From the NCBI RefSeq assembly GCF_032362555.1, contig NC_083528.1, positions 4,464,001 through 4,528,000 on the forward strand: 64,000 nt of DNA. The letters are read 5' to 3'. The translations under genes and the position numbers were made by a program. The notes beneath the pieces were generated by a model. That model saw nothing but the letters and a program-made list of their open reading frames with translations. It made no database searches and was not told the origin of the DNA. Shown piece by piece: positions 50,201 to 56,766 of the stretch; the first letter of the stretch is position 1, and every line of letters begins with the position of its first letter. This DNA comes from Amyelois transitella. Taxonomy: Eukaryota > Arthropoda > Insecta > Lepidoptera > Pyralidae.

Positions 50201-50911
50201 ATTTCCACATTCATAAATGTCTTCATGCATGCTCGTTGGTTTCTGGTAATCTTGACCTGAGACCTTTAGCCAGTACGTCCAGATTTATCAAGGTACGTTC
50301 GTCTAAACTAAACATAAATTCCTTCAAAACTAAACCGAGATCAATACAGAAATTGCGTAGGGCTTTTATCTCAGCCTGTTTGTAAGTTGTTATCCAATCA
50401 AATGAGCAAATAAATGTCAATCAACTTTATTGTTCACGAGTATTCATTAAACAAGTGATGGACTATTACCGGTTAAAAATACGGGTATGGAAAAGACTGG
50501 TCTCATCTCTTTAGTAAAAGAAAGTTAGCCTATTTTCGACCCAAAATTATGACATCCATGGAAAAGAGATGGAGTGATCCTATTATTTTTTATATCGGTG
50601 ACAGGAACCAAACGGCACGGGAACTCAGAATTCACATGAAATTTAAAAATGTTCTTTGAATAACATCATCAGTTGCTTACTCACATCCACCAGTATTTTA
50701 CCACTTCTATAATCTTATATTTATAACCGCATTTAAATATTTAAGGTATGGAATCCTTAAAAATGTGTAAATTTTTAAGGTGTGGAACCCTAAAACTTAC
50801 CATATGGTATCGGATATGGGTCCCTCCAGAGCGAACTCCCTCATTCAGCTGAATAGAGCTGACACTGCCGGTGTCATCGTCCATAAAACCAGTTTTCTTG
50901 TAGCGCGCCAT
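17041..50911 (-). CDS. M13 zinc metallopeptidase, neprilysin/ECE-like, complete (777 or 835 aa)
   Basis: Type II membrane ectopeptidase that cleaves small peptides outside the cell. Exons: 1a 50801-50911 or 1b 44143-44427; 2 29935-30100; 3 28184-28387; 4 25591-25804; 5 25091-25163; 6 24470-24790; 7 24266-24363; 8 23860-24023; 9 23240-23422; 10 22640-22801; 11 21895-22084; 12 17993-18123; 13 17453-17592; 14 17041-17217. All joins are GT-AG and in frame. In the 1a form: cytoplasmic tail 1-51, one membrane helix about 52-74, M13 N-domain from [14 protein letters not shown] (116-129), substrate-binding NAYY (573-576), zinc site HELTH (614-618), ENIAD (674-678; third zinc ligand and catalytic-support Asp), and terminal CEVW. 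All catalytic residues are present, and 777 aa is the normal family length. Drosophila Nep1-5 and vertebrate NEP/ECE are the relatives; I cannot say which Nep is orthologous. Introns 1, 2, 3 and 11 are swollen by retroposons. Confidence 0.93.
17453..17592 (-). CDS. Neprilysin exon 13, third zinc ligand
   Basis: Opens with [20 protein letters not shown]. The Glu of ENIAD is the third zinc ligand and the Asp orients the first His. It ends [11 protein letters not shown] at CAG|GTAACA. Confidence 0.93.
18239..18274. repeat. Perfect 16-bp hairpin beside neprilysin exon 12
   Basis: Arms 18239-18254 and 18259-18274 pair exactly around TTAC. It lies 116 bp upstream of the exon 12 acceptor on the transcript. 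Confidence 0.8.
18425..18942 (+). mobile_element. LTR-like repeat, second copy, split by S1
   Basis: Same order as 1538-1815 once the S1 insertion 18517-18723 is removed: GTGGCGACATCTCTACGCCA, TTACGGATTGGAGCATAAAT, TTCCCTTTGGTGGCGGTCGA. It extends further right (TGCTGACAAAGCGAACCCCG) than the first copy. Confidence 0.55.
18517..18723 (-). mobile_element. S1 SINE inserted in an LTR-like repeat
   Basis: It splits the repeat 18425-18942. The host sequence GATTTTACGGAT (left) and GATTTACGGAT (right) looks like the target duplication. Confidence 0.8.
18967..21622 (+). mobile_element. 5'-truncated RTE-like non-LTR retrotransposon (LINE)
   Basis: The element runs from the break with flanking S1 sequence at 18966/18967 to a tail of (ATGT)n after 21588. 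The S1 copy it interrupted continues on both sides (18942-18966 and from 21623), with a short duplication of ATAT or TATAT. Antisense to neprilysin, in its intron 11. Family placement (RTE or a close APE-type clade) rests on the EN and RT motifs, the [12 protein letters not shown]-terminus and the short-repeat tail instead of poly(A). Confidence 0.88.
18976..21588 (+). CDS. LINE endonuclease-reverse transcriptase ORF (870 codons, N-terminus missing)
   Basis: The frame is open without a stop or frameshift. It begins inside the apurinic-type endonuclease: LGDFNGWVG (13-21) and later SDHLLV, while the N-terminal half of that domain is lost. Reverse transcriptase blocks follow: [31 protein letters not shown] (catalytic Asp at 497), [18 protein letters not shown], and YADD (595-598). 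The C-terminus has [27 protein letters not shown] and YPSGKEA before TGA. The first codon is TTG in the truncated copy, so it has no native start. Intactness over 2.6 kb suggests a recent insertion. Confidence 0.9.
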   Translation: MKVTKPNEKIIMLGDFNGWVGVKRDGYEKVLGAFGDEKVNDNGRSVLEICLEWDLFVSNSMFQHKEIHTYTRVEGILKSMIDFVIVDERLKNKVLDTRAYRGAGIDSDHLLVISRIRGIFNRWRHRVREQTSALERVKVENLQDMDVGKKYINRLKDEIEDLDERSNIEDGWKEFKERIVKVAVEVCGVSRRRKGKNHKNAWMSKDVQELVRLKKKAWLDLLAAKANLRMQEVIDEDVNEARKEYKKMKDLVKKAVIRKKEEYKEDFDKRLSEDFQSNLKVFWKSVRSARGKTITRELTRIRCQDGSVVKGEECVLKIWKDYFESLFEKKEENKKEFCYSEEKENEMEGEIEMFEIVEALKSMKAGKAAGYDRVSVEMLKAGKGVVARQLYCLFNLCWRSGRVPKDWCKAVIVPLYKGKGSQLDCKNYRGISLLSVVGKLYAKVLINRVRNETDDKIWDAQAGFRKGMGCTDQVFSLRCIAEKFLAKSQKVYCTFVDLEKAYDRVERNELWSALSMHGVNSLLIRALKSLYEDSSASVRINGAHTEWFKIEKGVRQGCVASPWLFNLFMDSCLTDLKESESGLRMNELLVKCLLYADDQVILASSAEELQEMVNCMHEALKEKGMKVNVSKTKTLVFEMEKEMTACNILIGGEKVEQVKEFVYLGSKFTSDGKCDSDIERRVNAGNMVNGALHAFMSSQKLSKKARLAVHRGVLVPTLMYGSESWVWQKKHESRINAVEMRALRSMLGVKLSDRIRNSVIRECCDVKEDVVTGIEKGMLRWFGHVERMNENRLTKQIYKESVEGKVGVGRPRRTYLDQIKDVLVKGQVKSARNRRACMKRVMNVDEAKEVCRDRGKWKEVVSAYPSGKEA
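21623..21866 (-). mobile_element. S1 SINE split by the LINE
   Basis: The rest of this copy is 18942-18966 (ATACATATAATCACGTCTAT). The LINE sits exactly between CACGTCTATAT and ATCCCTTGCGGGG of S1. Its far end runs into the CACACACA just beside neprilysin exon 11. Confidence 0.82.
21895..22084 (-). CDS. Neprilysin exon 11, catalytic zinc site
   Basis: Contains [20 protein letters not shown] and then [20 protein letters not shown] binds the substrate backbone, the two His of HELTH bind zinc and its Glu is the general base. The donor GTATTT is weaker than the gene's other donors. The following intron was enlarged by the LINE and other repeats. Confidence 0.93.
29655..29914 (+). mobile_element. 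S1 SINE, full length
   Basis: Ends in GTGATTATATGTATGTATGT, 20 bp from the donor side of neprilysin exon 2. Confidence 0.85.
29935..30100 (-). CDS. Neprilysin exon 2, membrane anchor
   Basis: Begins [16 protein letters not shown], then a hydrophobic stretch ([20 protein letters not shown]) forming the single signal-anchor helix, then the start of the ectodomain, [12 protein letters not shown]. The acceptor is TTTCAG and the donor GTGAGT. The basic HQRTRLER run on the inner side supports type II topology. Confidence 0.92.
30153..30413 (-). mobile_element. S1 SINE, full length, 14-bp target-site duplication
   Basis: Reference copy of the window's commonest repeat. On its own strand it starts GCCGTGTGGTTCCCGGCACC, passes through AGGCGACTAAGGGATAGGC and GGGCTAGCAACCTGTCAC, and ends in GACGTGACCATATGTAT. 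ACTAGTACTTTTGC flanks it perfectly at 30139-30152 and 30414-30427, which is the mark of target-primed reverse transcription. It has no ORF and no convincing tRNA or 5S head. It lies in neprilysin intron 2 side DNA just upstream of exon 2. Confidence 0.88.
31000..31266 (-). mobile_element. S1 SINE, full length, 15-bp target-site duplication
   Basis: GGCCTTGGTTTATAT occurs at 30985-30999 and 31265-31279 on either side of a full S1 copy; the first bases of the duplication overlap the element's own CGGC end. Confidence 0.85.
31649..31895 (+). mobile_element. S1 SINE, full length
   Basis: Head CGTGTGGTTCCCGGCACC to tail GTGACCATATGTATGTA. An older partial copy lies just left of it at 31440-31625. 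Confidence 0.83.
32780..33253 (+). mobile_element. Mariner-like MITE, copy 1
   Basis: TA is duplicated at both ends. Ends CAGCGTGACTTTTAATTCAA and, inverted, CAGGGTGACATTTAAAACAA. 474 bp, noncoding, with the landmark GGTCAACGGCACAATTCATT. Copy 2 is at 35017-35486 in the same orientation. Confidence 0.8.
33265..33590 (+). mobile_element. tRNA-derived SINE (S2)
   Basis: Same order of parts: a GGTTTAAATCCTACGTCGGC B-box region, ATTAGTTTGAGTGCCAACCG, GTTAGGTTCTCCTTCAAAGG, CTCTCCAGAGTGGTGAGG. A palindromic GC-rich MITE follows directly. Confidence 0.8.
33590..33712. mobile_element. GC-rich palindromic MITE
   Basis: GGCACGCGCGACGCCGTTTT then TATCGCGC at one end is mirrored by TTTATCGCGCGGTAG at the other, around a TCATAATAAA centre. 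Sister copies: 32325-32445, 35637-35760, 49978-50072 and 59212-59310. The arms self-pair into a long hairpin. Confidence 0.75.
34041..34203 (-). mobile_element. S1 SINE, 3' part missing
   Basis: Covers the head (CACACGGCGC end) to AGATTTAAATAGTGACAGG. Confidence 0.75.
35017..35486 (+). mobile_element. Mariner-like MITE, copy 2
   Basis: 470 bp, with ends CAGGGTGACATTTATTTCAA and an inverted CAGGGTGACATTTAAAACAA, flanked by TA. It aligns end to end with copy 1 with scattered substitutions and small indels. Confidence 0.82.
35637..35760. mobile_element. GC-rich palindromic MITE
   Basis: CACGAGCGACGCCGTTTATA and TACGGCGTCGTGCGTG form the two arms. Confidence 0.72.
37297..37449 (-). mobile_element. 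S1 SINE fragment
   Basis: Tail half from ATCCCTTGCGG to AAGAATCCCA. A similar minus fragment lies at 38100-38245. Confidence 0.72.
38368..39602. mobile_element. 1.24-kb TIR element full of GCGCT/AGCGC motifs
   Basis: ACCCAAGTAACAATTAGGCG at the left matches ACCCAACAAACATTTAGGCG at the right end inverted (17 of 22 over the wider TIR). The inside repeats words such as AAGCGCTA, AGCGCTAT and TAGCGATA on both strands, including TAGAGCGCGCTCTA. It has no long ORF. A non-autonomous DNA transposon with degenerate internal subrepeats is likely. Confidence 0.65.
39873..40132 (+). mobile_element. S1 SINE, full length
   Basis: Followed at 40164-40336 by a second, headless S1 copy in the same orientation. 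Confidence 0.83.
41658..42112. mobile_element. Two S1 SINEs tail to tail
   Basis: A plus copy (41658-41918) ending in ATGTATGTATGTAT meets a minus copy (41919-42112) starting ACATACATAC. Together they make an imperfect inverted repeat of about 200 bp per arm. Confidence 0.82.
44143..44427 (-). CDS. Neprilysin alternative first coding exon 1b
   Basis: Encodes 95 residues, [20 protein letters not shown] through [12 protein letters not shown], ending at AAG|GTAAGT in phase 0, the phase needed for exon 2. It lies in the long intron after exon 1a. ATG context is CAAAATGG and no acceptor precedes it, so it probably has its own promoter. The tail is Ser/Thr/Pro-rich with several S/T-P sites and a basic [14 protein letters not shown] segment: a longer, potentially phosphorylated cytoplasmic tail. 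A separate unrelated gene is possible but less likely. Confidence 0.72.
44848..44960. promoter_or_regulatory. CpG-rich patch upstream of neprilysin exon 1b
   Basis: A sharply GC- and CpG-rich 110-bp island (many GCGC, ACGCG and TGCGCG words) in AT-rich DNA, 420-530 bp upstream of the exon 1b ATG on the minus strand. It is placed as expected for a promoter or 5' UTR; this is inference from composition only. Confidence 0.35.
45440..45785 (-). mobile_element. tRNA-derived SINE (S2)
   Basis: The reverse complement carries the B-box region (GAGGTGGGATTTGAACGC seen on plus) and the full body to CTGGAAAGGAGCCCAGGGTT. Other S2 pieces: 700-870 (-), 1455-1515 (-), 5540-5700 (+), 6083-6170 (-), 22835-23100 (+), 35505-35590 (+), 43200-43370 (+), 47285-47415 (both strands), 47690-47880 (+), 53300-53600 (rearranged), 58190-58300 (+). 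Confidence 0.78.
47417..47675 (+). mobile_element. Short repeat running from TACTAATATTATAAAG to an AGCTAGT end
   Basis: Runs from CTATACTAATATTATAAAGT to CGCGGACGAAGTGCAGGCAC and AGCTAGT, the layout of a well-known lepidopteran repeat with these two ends. Fragments of the type appear at 4970-5090, 46425-46710, 59020-59195 and 60475-60650. Confidence 0.6.
49221..49392 (-). mobile_element. LINE 3' fragment
   Basis: The reverse complement matches the LINE end (CTACCCCTCCGGGAAAGAGG, then the ATGT tail). Other tail fragments lie at about 380-460 (-), 32130-32235 (+), 34540-34625 (+), 41340-41403 (+), 43365-43450 (-), 50150-50285 (-), 52490-52515 (+) and 61190-61285 (-), all 5'-truncated. Confidence 0.75.
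49528..49571. repeat. Perfect 20-bp hairpin
   Basis: CTGCTCTCCTTCCTCTGTTG (49528-49547) pairs exactly with 49552-49571 around the loop CGGA. It is GC-rich for this window and lies in the long intron between exons 1a and 2 of neprilysin. Confidence 0.85.
50801..50911 (-). CDS. Neprilysin alternative first coding exon 1a
   Basis: Encodes 37 residues from [16 protein letters not shown] to THIRYHM, then a GTAAGT donor in phase 0, which matches exon 2. ATG directly follows TTTTTTTCAG, so at least one noncoding exon must lie further right; it is not identified. The tail is hydrophilic and cytoplasmic. Confidence 0.8.
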
Positions 50912-53900
50912 CTGAAAAAAATATATATTTAATCACGTCCTTGTCCCTTAAAGGGTAGACAGAGACAACAGTCTCAAAAAAATTTTAATGTTCAGCTGTA
51001 ATGAGAATGCGATGAAACACTGCGTATGAACAGCCACTTTTTCAGTGGTGGTAAGATTTTTATTCGAATACCTACCCTACCTACGTTTTTACGAGCATAA
51101 AAGGGCGAAAGGTCTTACATTATGACATTATCAACGCTCAATCCAATCCGCTTTGAAATTTGGCATGTAGATTTCTTATGTGGTCTAGAGAATCACTAAA
51201 AGGAAGAGACGATTTCTGATAATTTCAGCAGGAACGGAAATTTACTGGACTTTTCGTTCTACGGGACTAACTAACATCAGCTCTCGGTCCAAATCGCTGG
51301 GTTTAAAGTTTGAAATTTGGCATGTAGGTCCAAGTAGTCTTGTTGTACACTTAGAGATAGATGAGATTCGCGGGCGAACTCTTGTAAAGATATAGATGAG
51401 TGAGTGATTAGACCATTAAATAGTATTTATTCTATGTCTAGCTACGAGAAGCATGCAGCACGCTATGACAAATAAAAACATAGTTCCGAACACACTGACA
51501 TACATACCAATTAACCTTTCCTGTTTCACAAACAATTACAGTATCAGCAATTAGCACCAACAACTGATATTATTTAACCCTTTAAATGAACCTGGTATGT
51601 AATTAGAAGCATGTACTAATTCATAGTGATAGTGACTGAAGTGTTGATCATATTTTGTCTATGTGTTTCAGGAATGTACTCATGTCTATTTATTTTGGAA
51701 CTACTTACGCCAAAGAAAGACCAACGCACAGCTAAAACTTTTGATCGTAGTAAGATTAAATTTGCCCTGGTACCTGAAATTCACGTTTTAGGCGTACTCG
51801 TACGTACAAAATCGCAGACAATGTCTTGTCTCAATCCAAATAAGGATATAATCCTGTGGTATTAGACAGAGAGTTAACTGTAAAATATTTGCCAAATTTT
51901 TCGACACGACCCAGAAACGATGTTTGTTTCCAAGAACGACGGGGAGAGACTGCTTTAAAAAATAAATTGGAAAATTGTTGGGAGATTTTCAGCAAATTTT
52001 TTTTTTATATTTTCTAAAGCGTTTATTTAGTTCGGATCCACGTTGCGTTAGTGTTGAAGAATACGAAGGGCTGGCTGCCAATACTAAACAAAGAGGAAAA
52101 TTTGTTTTTAAAGATTGTATGATTACTTAATACTTATGAGACACTTTCACCGATAATAAATTAAATGACTAAAATATTGTAAGAGCGTATCAGTAGTCAG
52201 TATTTAACTAAATCTAGACTATAATCTAGACCGTATTCGTATATTCCAAGCAATTGCGCCTTTGTAAGACCTATTGAAGAACCAACGATAATTGTTTATG
52301 AACGAATGTACTTTGTGATGGTCCGAAATAGATGTGTTTCTAAAAATATATCAACCGTATGCTGACGTAAGATGATTTATAGTGCAATGATGGCGTGTTT
52401 TTGAAATAGCCACTCATAGCGGCTAGTGATAGATATTACTAACATTATAATCATGTGCTTTATAAGTTTATCGAGGCTAGTGTATAGATGAAATTTCTGC
52501 CCACCCTTCCGGGAAAGACGCTTATTTTTTTGCAGTATGAATTATTTCTGAGTGTCAATTCAATTATTACTTCGTCCATCTGAACGTGTCCTTCTATTCT
52601 TGTGACTATTGATATCTGTCATCTGCCTGTTCTGTAAAGGATAAAACGTGATGTGTGGTCGAACTGTAAAGGTACTCAGAATAAAAAAGCCTGATGCCCA
52701 GGTTCAAACCCTACTGCATCTATGCAGCATTGACTCTGAGTTATGTGCATAGATTAGTTTTATTGCACTTACGGTGAGGGAGAACATCGTGAGGAAACCT
52801 GTTACATAGGCAACTGAATGTGTAACTGTGATGAAATATAGGTTAGGTTCCCCTGCAAATGTTGCGGAGATCAGACAGTTGTACAAACATGACTTACCTG
52901 ACCCAGGAACGTGGTCAAAGGCGAACCCTGAGCTCCTCTCCAGAGATGTGAGGACACAAGATGGAGACTTATAGAAACACTATAGCTGTACCCCAGGGTT
53001 TTACTCCCTTGGGAGTGTTGGGATAAAACGTGCAGTATGTGTTATTTCAGATTATATTAAATTTAATTCAAATCCGTTAAGAAGTTTTTGCATGAAACGT
53101 CCTAGCAAACTTTCGCATTAATAATGTTAGTAGGGTTTTTAGAAAGAATTATATTATTTACAGAAAAGCTTACACTCTCGTCACATAAAAAAGTACCTAA
53201 AGGAAATAAGGCCTAGAAAATATTTCAAACAAAATGCAGTGGGGAACGGAAATGAGTTGACATTTGCAAGGAAATTACCATCTCGAGAGAGAGACCTTAA
53301 TAGCATCCTGAAGAGTGCCGGTGGACGAGTGGTTATGTTATCTAACTTGTATGCGAGAGGTAGACTGAGTTTGAATCCTATTGCTGCCATAGTCCTGGCA
53401 TTTATCCTGCTTTTTGGATCGCCTGTGACCACAATTCTTGAGTGGGTTAGTCAGGATTTTACACGAAGCGACCCACATTTGACCGCGGCAACCCAGCCAG
53501 AAAACCGCACCTAGCTTAGATCATGGTCACATCCAGTTGCTTGAATGTGCAGGCTTCTTCACTTTATTTACCCTCACCTCGGTTAACAACCAAACTAATG
53601 CATACACTGATTATTTCTACGATTTTCCACAAAGTATTGAAAGTAAACAAAAGCTCTCTGAATCAATCGCAGTGGAAAGCTTTTCCAATGATAAGATAAC
53701 AGAATCGATACGGTTGCTGATAAATTGTAATCAGTCCGGTTTGACCTCTAAAGGCTTCATGGAGTAATGAAGTTTCTATGCACTGTTGTTTACAATCTAC
53801 TTGTTTTTGCCCGTGACTTCTTTCACATAGCAAGTTCACGGTTGCACCCACTGCTTCGACTACCATTTGTGGCCAGGGGTTTTTTGACAATTTCGACGAC

Positions 53901-56721
53901 TTCATATGCCCGGAATGCCCTTTCTATCCCTACTCTCCCCACGGGAAATCAACGTGCTAAGTTAATTTTTCCTAACCAGTAATATAGTTCTGTCAGCCAC
54001 TCAGCAACAAAATTGGTTTCGCCAAAGCTGAAAAAATCGGTGAATAACTAGCAACTTGATCTATAAATCTCAATTCCATAATTTAGCCATACTAAACGTG
54101 AGCTTCGAGCCTTAGAATCAAGACTTGATATTTGTTTGCGTGTATGTTAAAACTAGTAAAATACAACCTTCCCCAATTACTACAACCCACGGATATCTGT
54201 AATACCCTGTAATACCCACTAAAGCCTCAAGCGTTTCAGACTTTGAAGAATTTCTTTCACGCCCTTCTGGAGAGCTGTGCAAATAACATGTGACGCCATA
54301 GTGTTACCTTGATACCTATTTAATCGCGTTATAACTAGCTGATACCTTATCTCAGGGTTAAGGTCTCTTGATAAGTACATTTATAGTTTGTTGACATTAG
54401 GCTCCATGAAAAATATGCCTCACCATTATGCCCAGTTACTCTAAGAAAAATGGTGGCAATTAAATGTACTATACGAGATATACGGGACAAATAACACAAA
54501 TTGAGTTAGCTTCGATTTAAGTTCAAGACTTGAGTAACCAGATACTAACGTAACGAAACTATATTTTATTATGAATACTTATGTAGATAAACATCCAGGC
54601 CCCAGGGGAAGTTCGTTTCTCATCATGCCCTGGCCGGGATTTCTGGTGTCACAGACAAGCGCACACTACTGCTGCGCCACATAGAGGCCGTTAAGCCAAA
54701 TATTAATGTTAGCCTTCTGTCTGAGGTTCAGGCTTTATCTCTGAACCTTGCAGAGGAACCTAATCCATACTCCATCATGATTTTCTTTATGATTGTGGCA
54801 ATTTCCTTTCATCAGACTTGGATAGAGTCGCACGAATTTGGTTTGCTTGTTTGGAATTTGGTTTTTTGAACGTGTGGGTCGTTAACCCAGCAGTTGTAGA
54901 TTAAACTTGTAGATTTAAAGGTAGACTGTAATTTTTTATAGGTAGGCTGGTAGAAAATGCTTTTAGCGTTATACTTAATAAAACTTGAAATAATTTTCTT
55001 CTGCATTAAACTTAGCTTTAAGTAACTTATTCGAACTCAAATGATATAAAAAACTTTTATTATCGGAATCCGAACATCGAAGCGTTCAACTCAGAAATCG
55101 GGAATTTGATGAGAGAGAAAGAAAGATGGAGAGACGATAGGACGACAGGTGTTGCACATGGGCTATGAATAAAATTTTAAATCAACCAGGGTTAAAATTA
55201 AGCTTCTTTTTTTGGAAATGACCTTGATTACGAGAAAAGATTTTTACCAATTAGGTACCTACTATTAATATAATACTTATTTTACAATTTAGAAGGGTGA
55301 CTGGCATCGCAATATGCTTTTTTTTTTACTTTCGCTACATTGTTTGTCTATTTTGGTGTCTTTTAAATTAAATAAATACATAGATACGTTATAATATAAT
55401 CATGATTAGACGAGTGTCATACCTAGTTACTGATGTTTATTTTTTTAGTCCGAGTTGAGACATTTTAGTAAGTAATAAATATTTATTTATTGTGTAATCC
55501 TCTACCTTGTGTTTAAGAAAAGATTCTGAAAAATTACTTAAATCATGACATTGTTTAAACAAGATAGGAATTCAACTTGAAATTAACAGTCTAACTACAA
55601 GCACAATAATTTTTTGTGGCAAGTTCCCAACCACGAGCAGGTATACCTACGTAGGTACAACACCCCTAACAAGGTAAGGGTTGCACAAGATCATTATCAC
55701 GGCCAACAGTTTGCTATTAGAAAACCCCTGAGGCAAATAAACAAGCAAAATCACGCAAATCATCCATCTTTCTCCCAATAAAACGAAAATCGTATATGAA
55801 TTCCCTTCTATTTATAATGTAATCCCTAAAAATATGTCTGGTTAAACAAGCCATCAATAATATTATTACCGTGATTCCAGGTTTCAGATATAACGTGGGC
55901 ATGTGTACAAATTAACACTACACAATTACACTTCACTTTTATTGTTTTGAAAAATAAAATAAGGGATTATTTTTCACTAGCCGCGAATTAATCGGGCGCC
56001 AAAAATCCGTAGCGCCCGACGCATGTTTCGATTGAATGTATGTTTTGGTTCGCCAGCTTCTTTCTTCACCAATCTAATGATCGTTTACGAAATATTGCTA
56101 AAGCGCCATCTGTGATAGACGCTTTTAACTATGCAGTAAAGAAAAAAGTGCACTTTTTGGGTGTCGTCTGTCTGACCGTAAAAAACAAAATTAAAAATAT
56201 GAATTAGATGTACATTTTCATCGTTAATTTTTTTGTTCACTTATGTTTTTGTTATTGGCTTAATGTAATAATAATTTTATTATTATCGTTAGTATGCGTG
56301 ATAGCTAATTTCTATTTTATCTAGGTATTGTATAGAGTTTATTTAACTATGATCTATGGATAAATAGAGGAAATAAGTCACGTTTGAATTTTAGAAAAAT
56401 AATGTTGTCAATCTATGTAGTACACTCTGCAATAAAACTTATTCAAATTTAATGTTTTATTATAAGCGACATCTTTTGTTTTTACGTCGAACTATAAAAT
56501 ATGAATTCATGCTTATACCAAAAGACCAACCAACGGGGATGAGTACGCATGCGTATTGGAGGGGAGTATTGTACACTCAATGAAAATAAAATAATCAGTA
56601 GGGATTTGACGATAGTGTTAACTACATGTCAGAAAAATCGTAAAAACAACCGCGTGACTTCGGTAATCGGTATATACCGGTGTTATAAATAAATTGTGAG
56701 TTGTGTTTGGATTTAGTGACG
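50912..56721. other. Gene-poor stretch upstream of neprilysin exon 1a
   Basis: It must hold, or lead to, the noncoding first exon of the 1a transcript, but no donor or acceptor could be tied to it. Otherwise it holds S1 and S2 fragments, and palindromic or AT-rich DNA. Confidence 0.35.
52640..52965 (+). mobile_element. tRNA-derived SINE (family S2), near full length
   Basis: Head GTGTGGTCGAACTGTAAAGG and B-box-like CAGGTTCAAACCCTACTGC, then the body GGTGAGGGAGAACATCGTGA and GTTAGGTTCCCCTGCAAATG, ending in GCGAACCCTGAGCTCCTCTC. The head gives a pol III-type promoter; the body is shared by the other S2 copies. Confidence 0.8.
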
Positions 56722-56766
56722 ATGGCTAGCAACGCGCCAGTGAAAAAAGTGCCAATACATTTACAG
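56722..56766 (+). CDS. Candidate first coding exon of an unidentified plus-strand gene
   Basis: ATG in the context GTGACGATGG opens 15 codons (MASNAPVKKVPIHLQ) ending CAG|GTGAGG, a good phase-0 donor. Upstream 56640-56721 has non-repetitive DNA with a TATA-like palindrome CGGTATATACCG at about 56660-56680. No second exon is found to the right, so the gene would continue past the window. The protein is too short to identify. Confidence 0.42.

Noticed and set aside
17041..50911. CRISPR-like or other short regularly spaced arrays among the S1 copies
   Set aside because: The repeats are dispersed SINEs in both orientations with unequal spacing in a eukaryotic intron; no array is present.
53239..53514. 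91-aa plus-strand frame
   Set aside because: Its middle is a tRNA-type SINE head (GTGGACGAGTGG and GAGTTTGAATCCTA) and its end matches S2 body; not a gene.
55717..55902. Minus-strand MPTLYLKPGIT followed by GTAATA
   Set aside because: Weak donor and no partner exon; the frame beyond it is without features.
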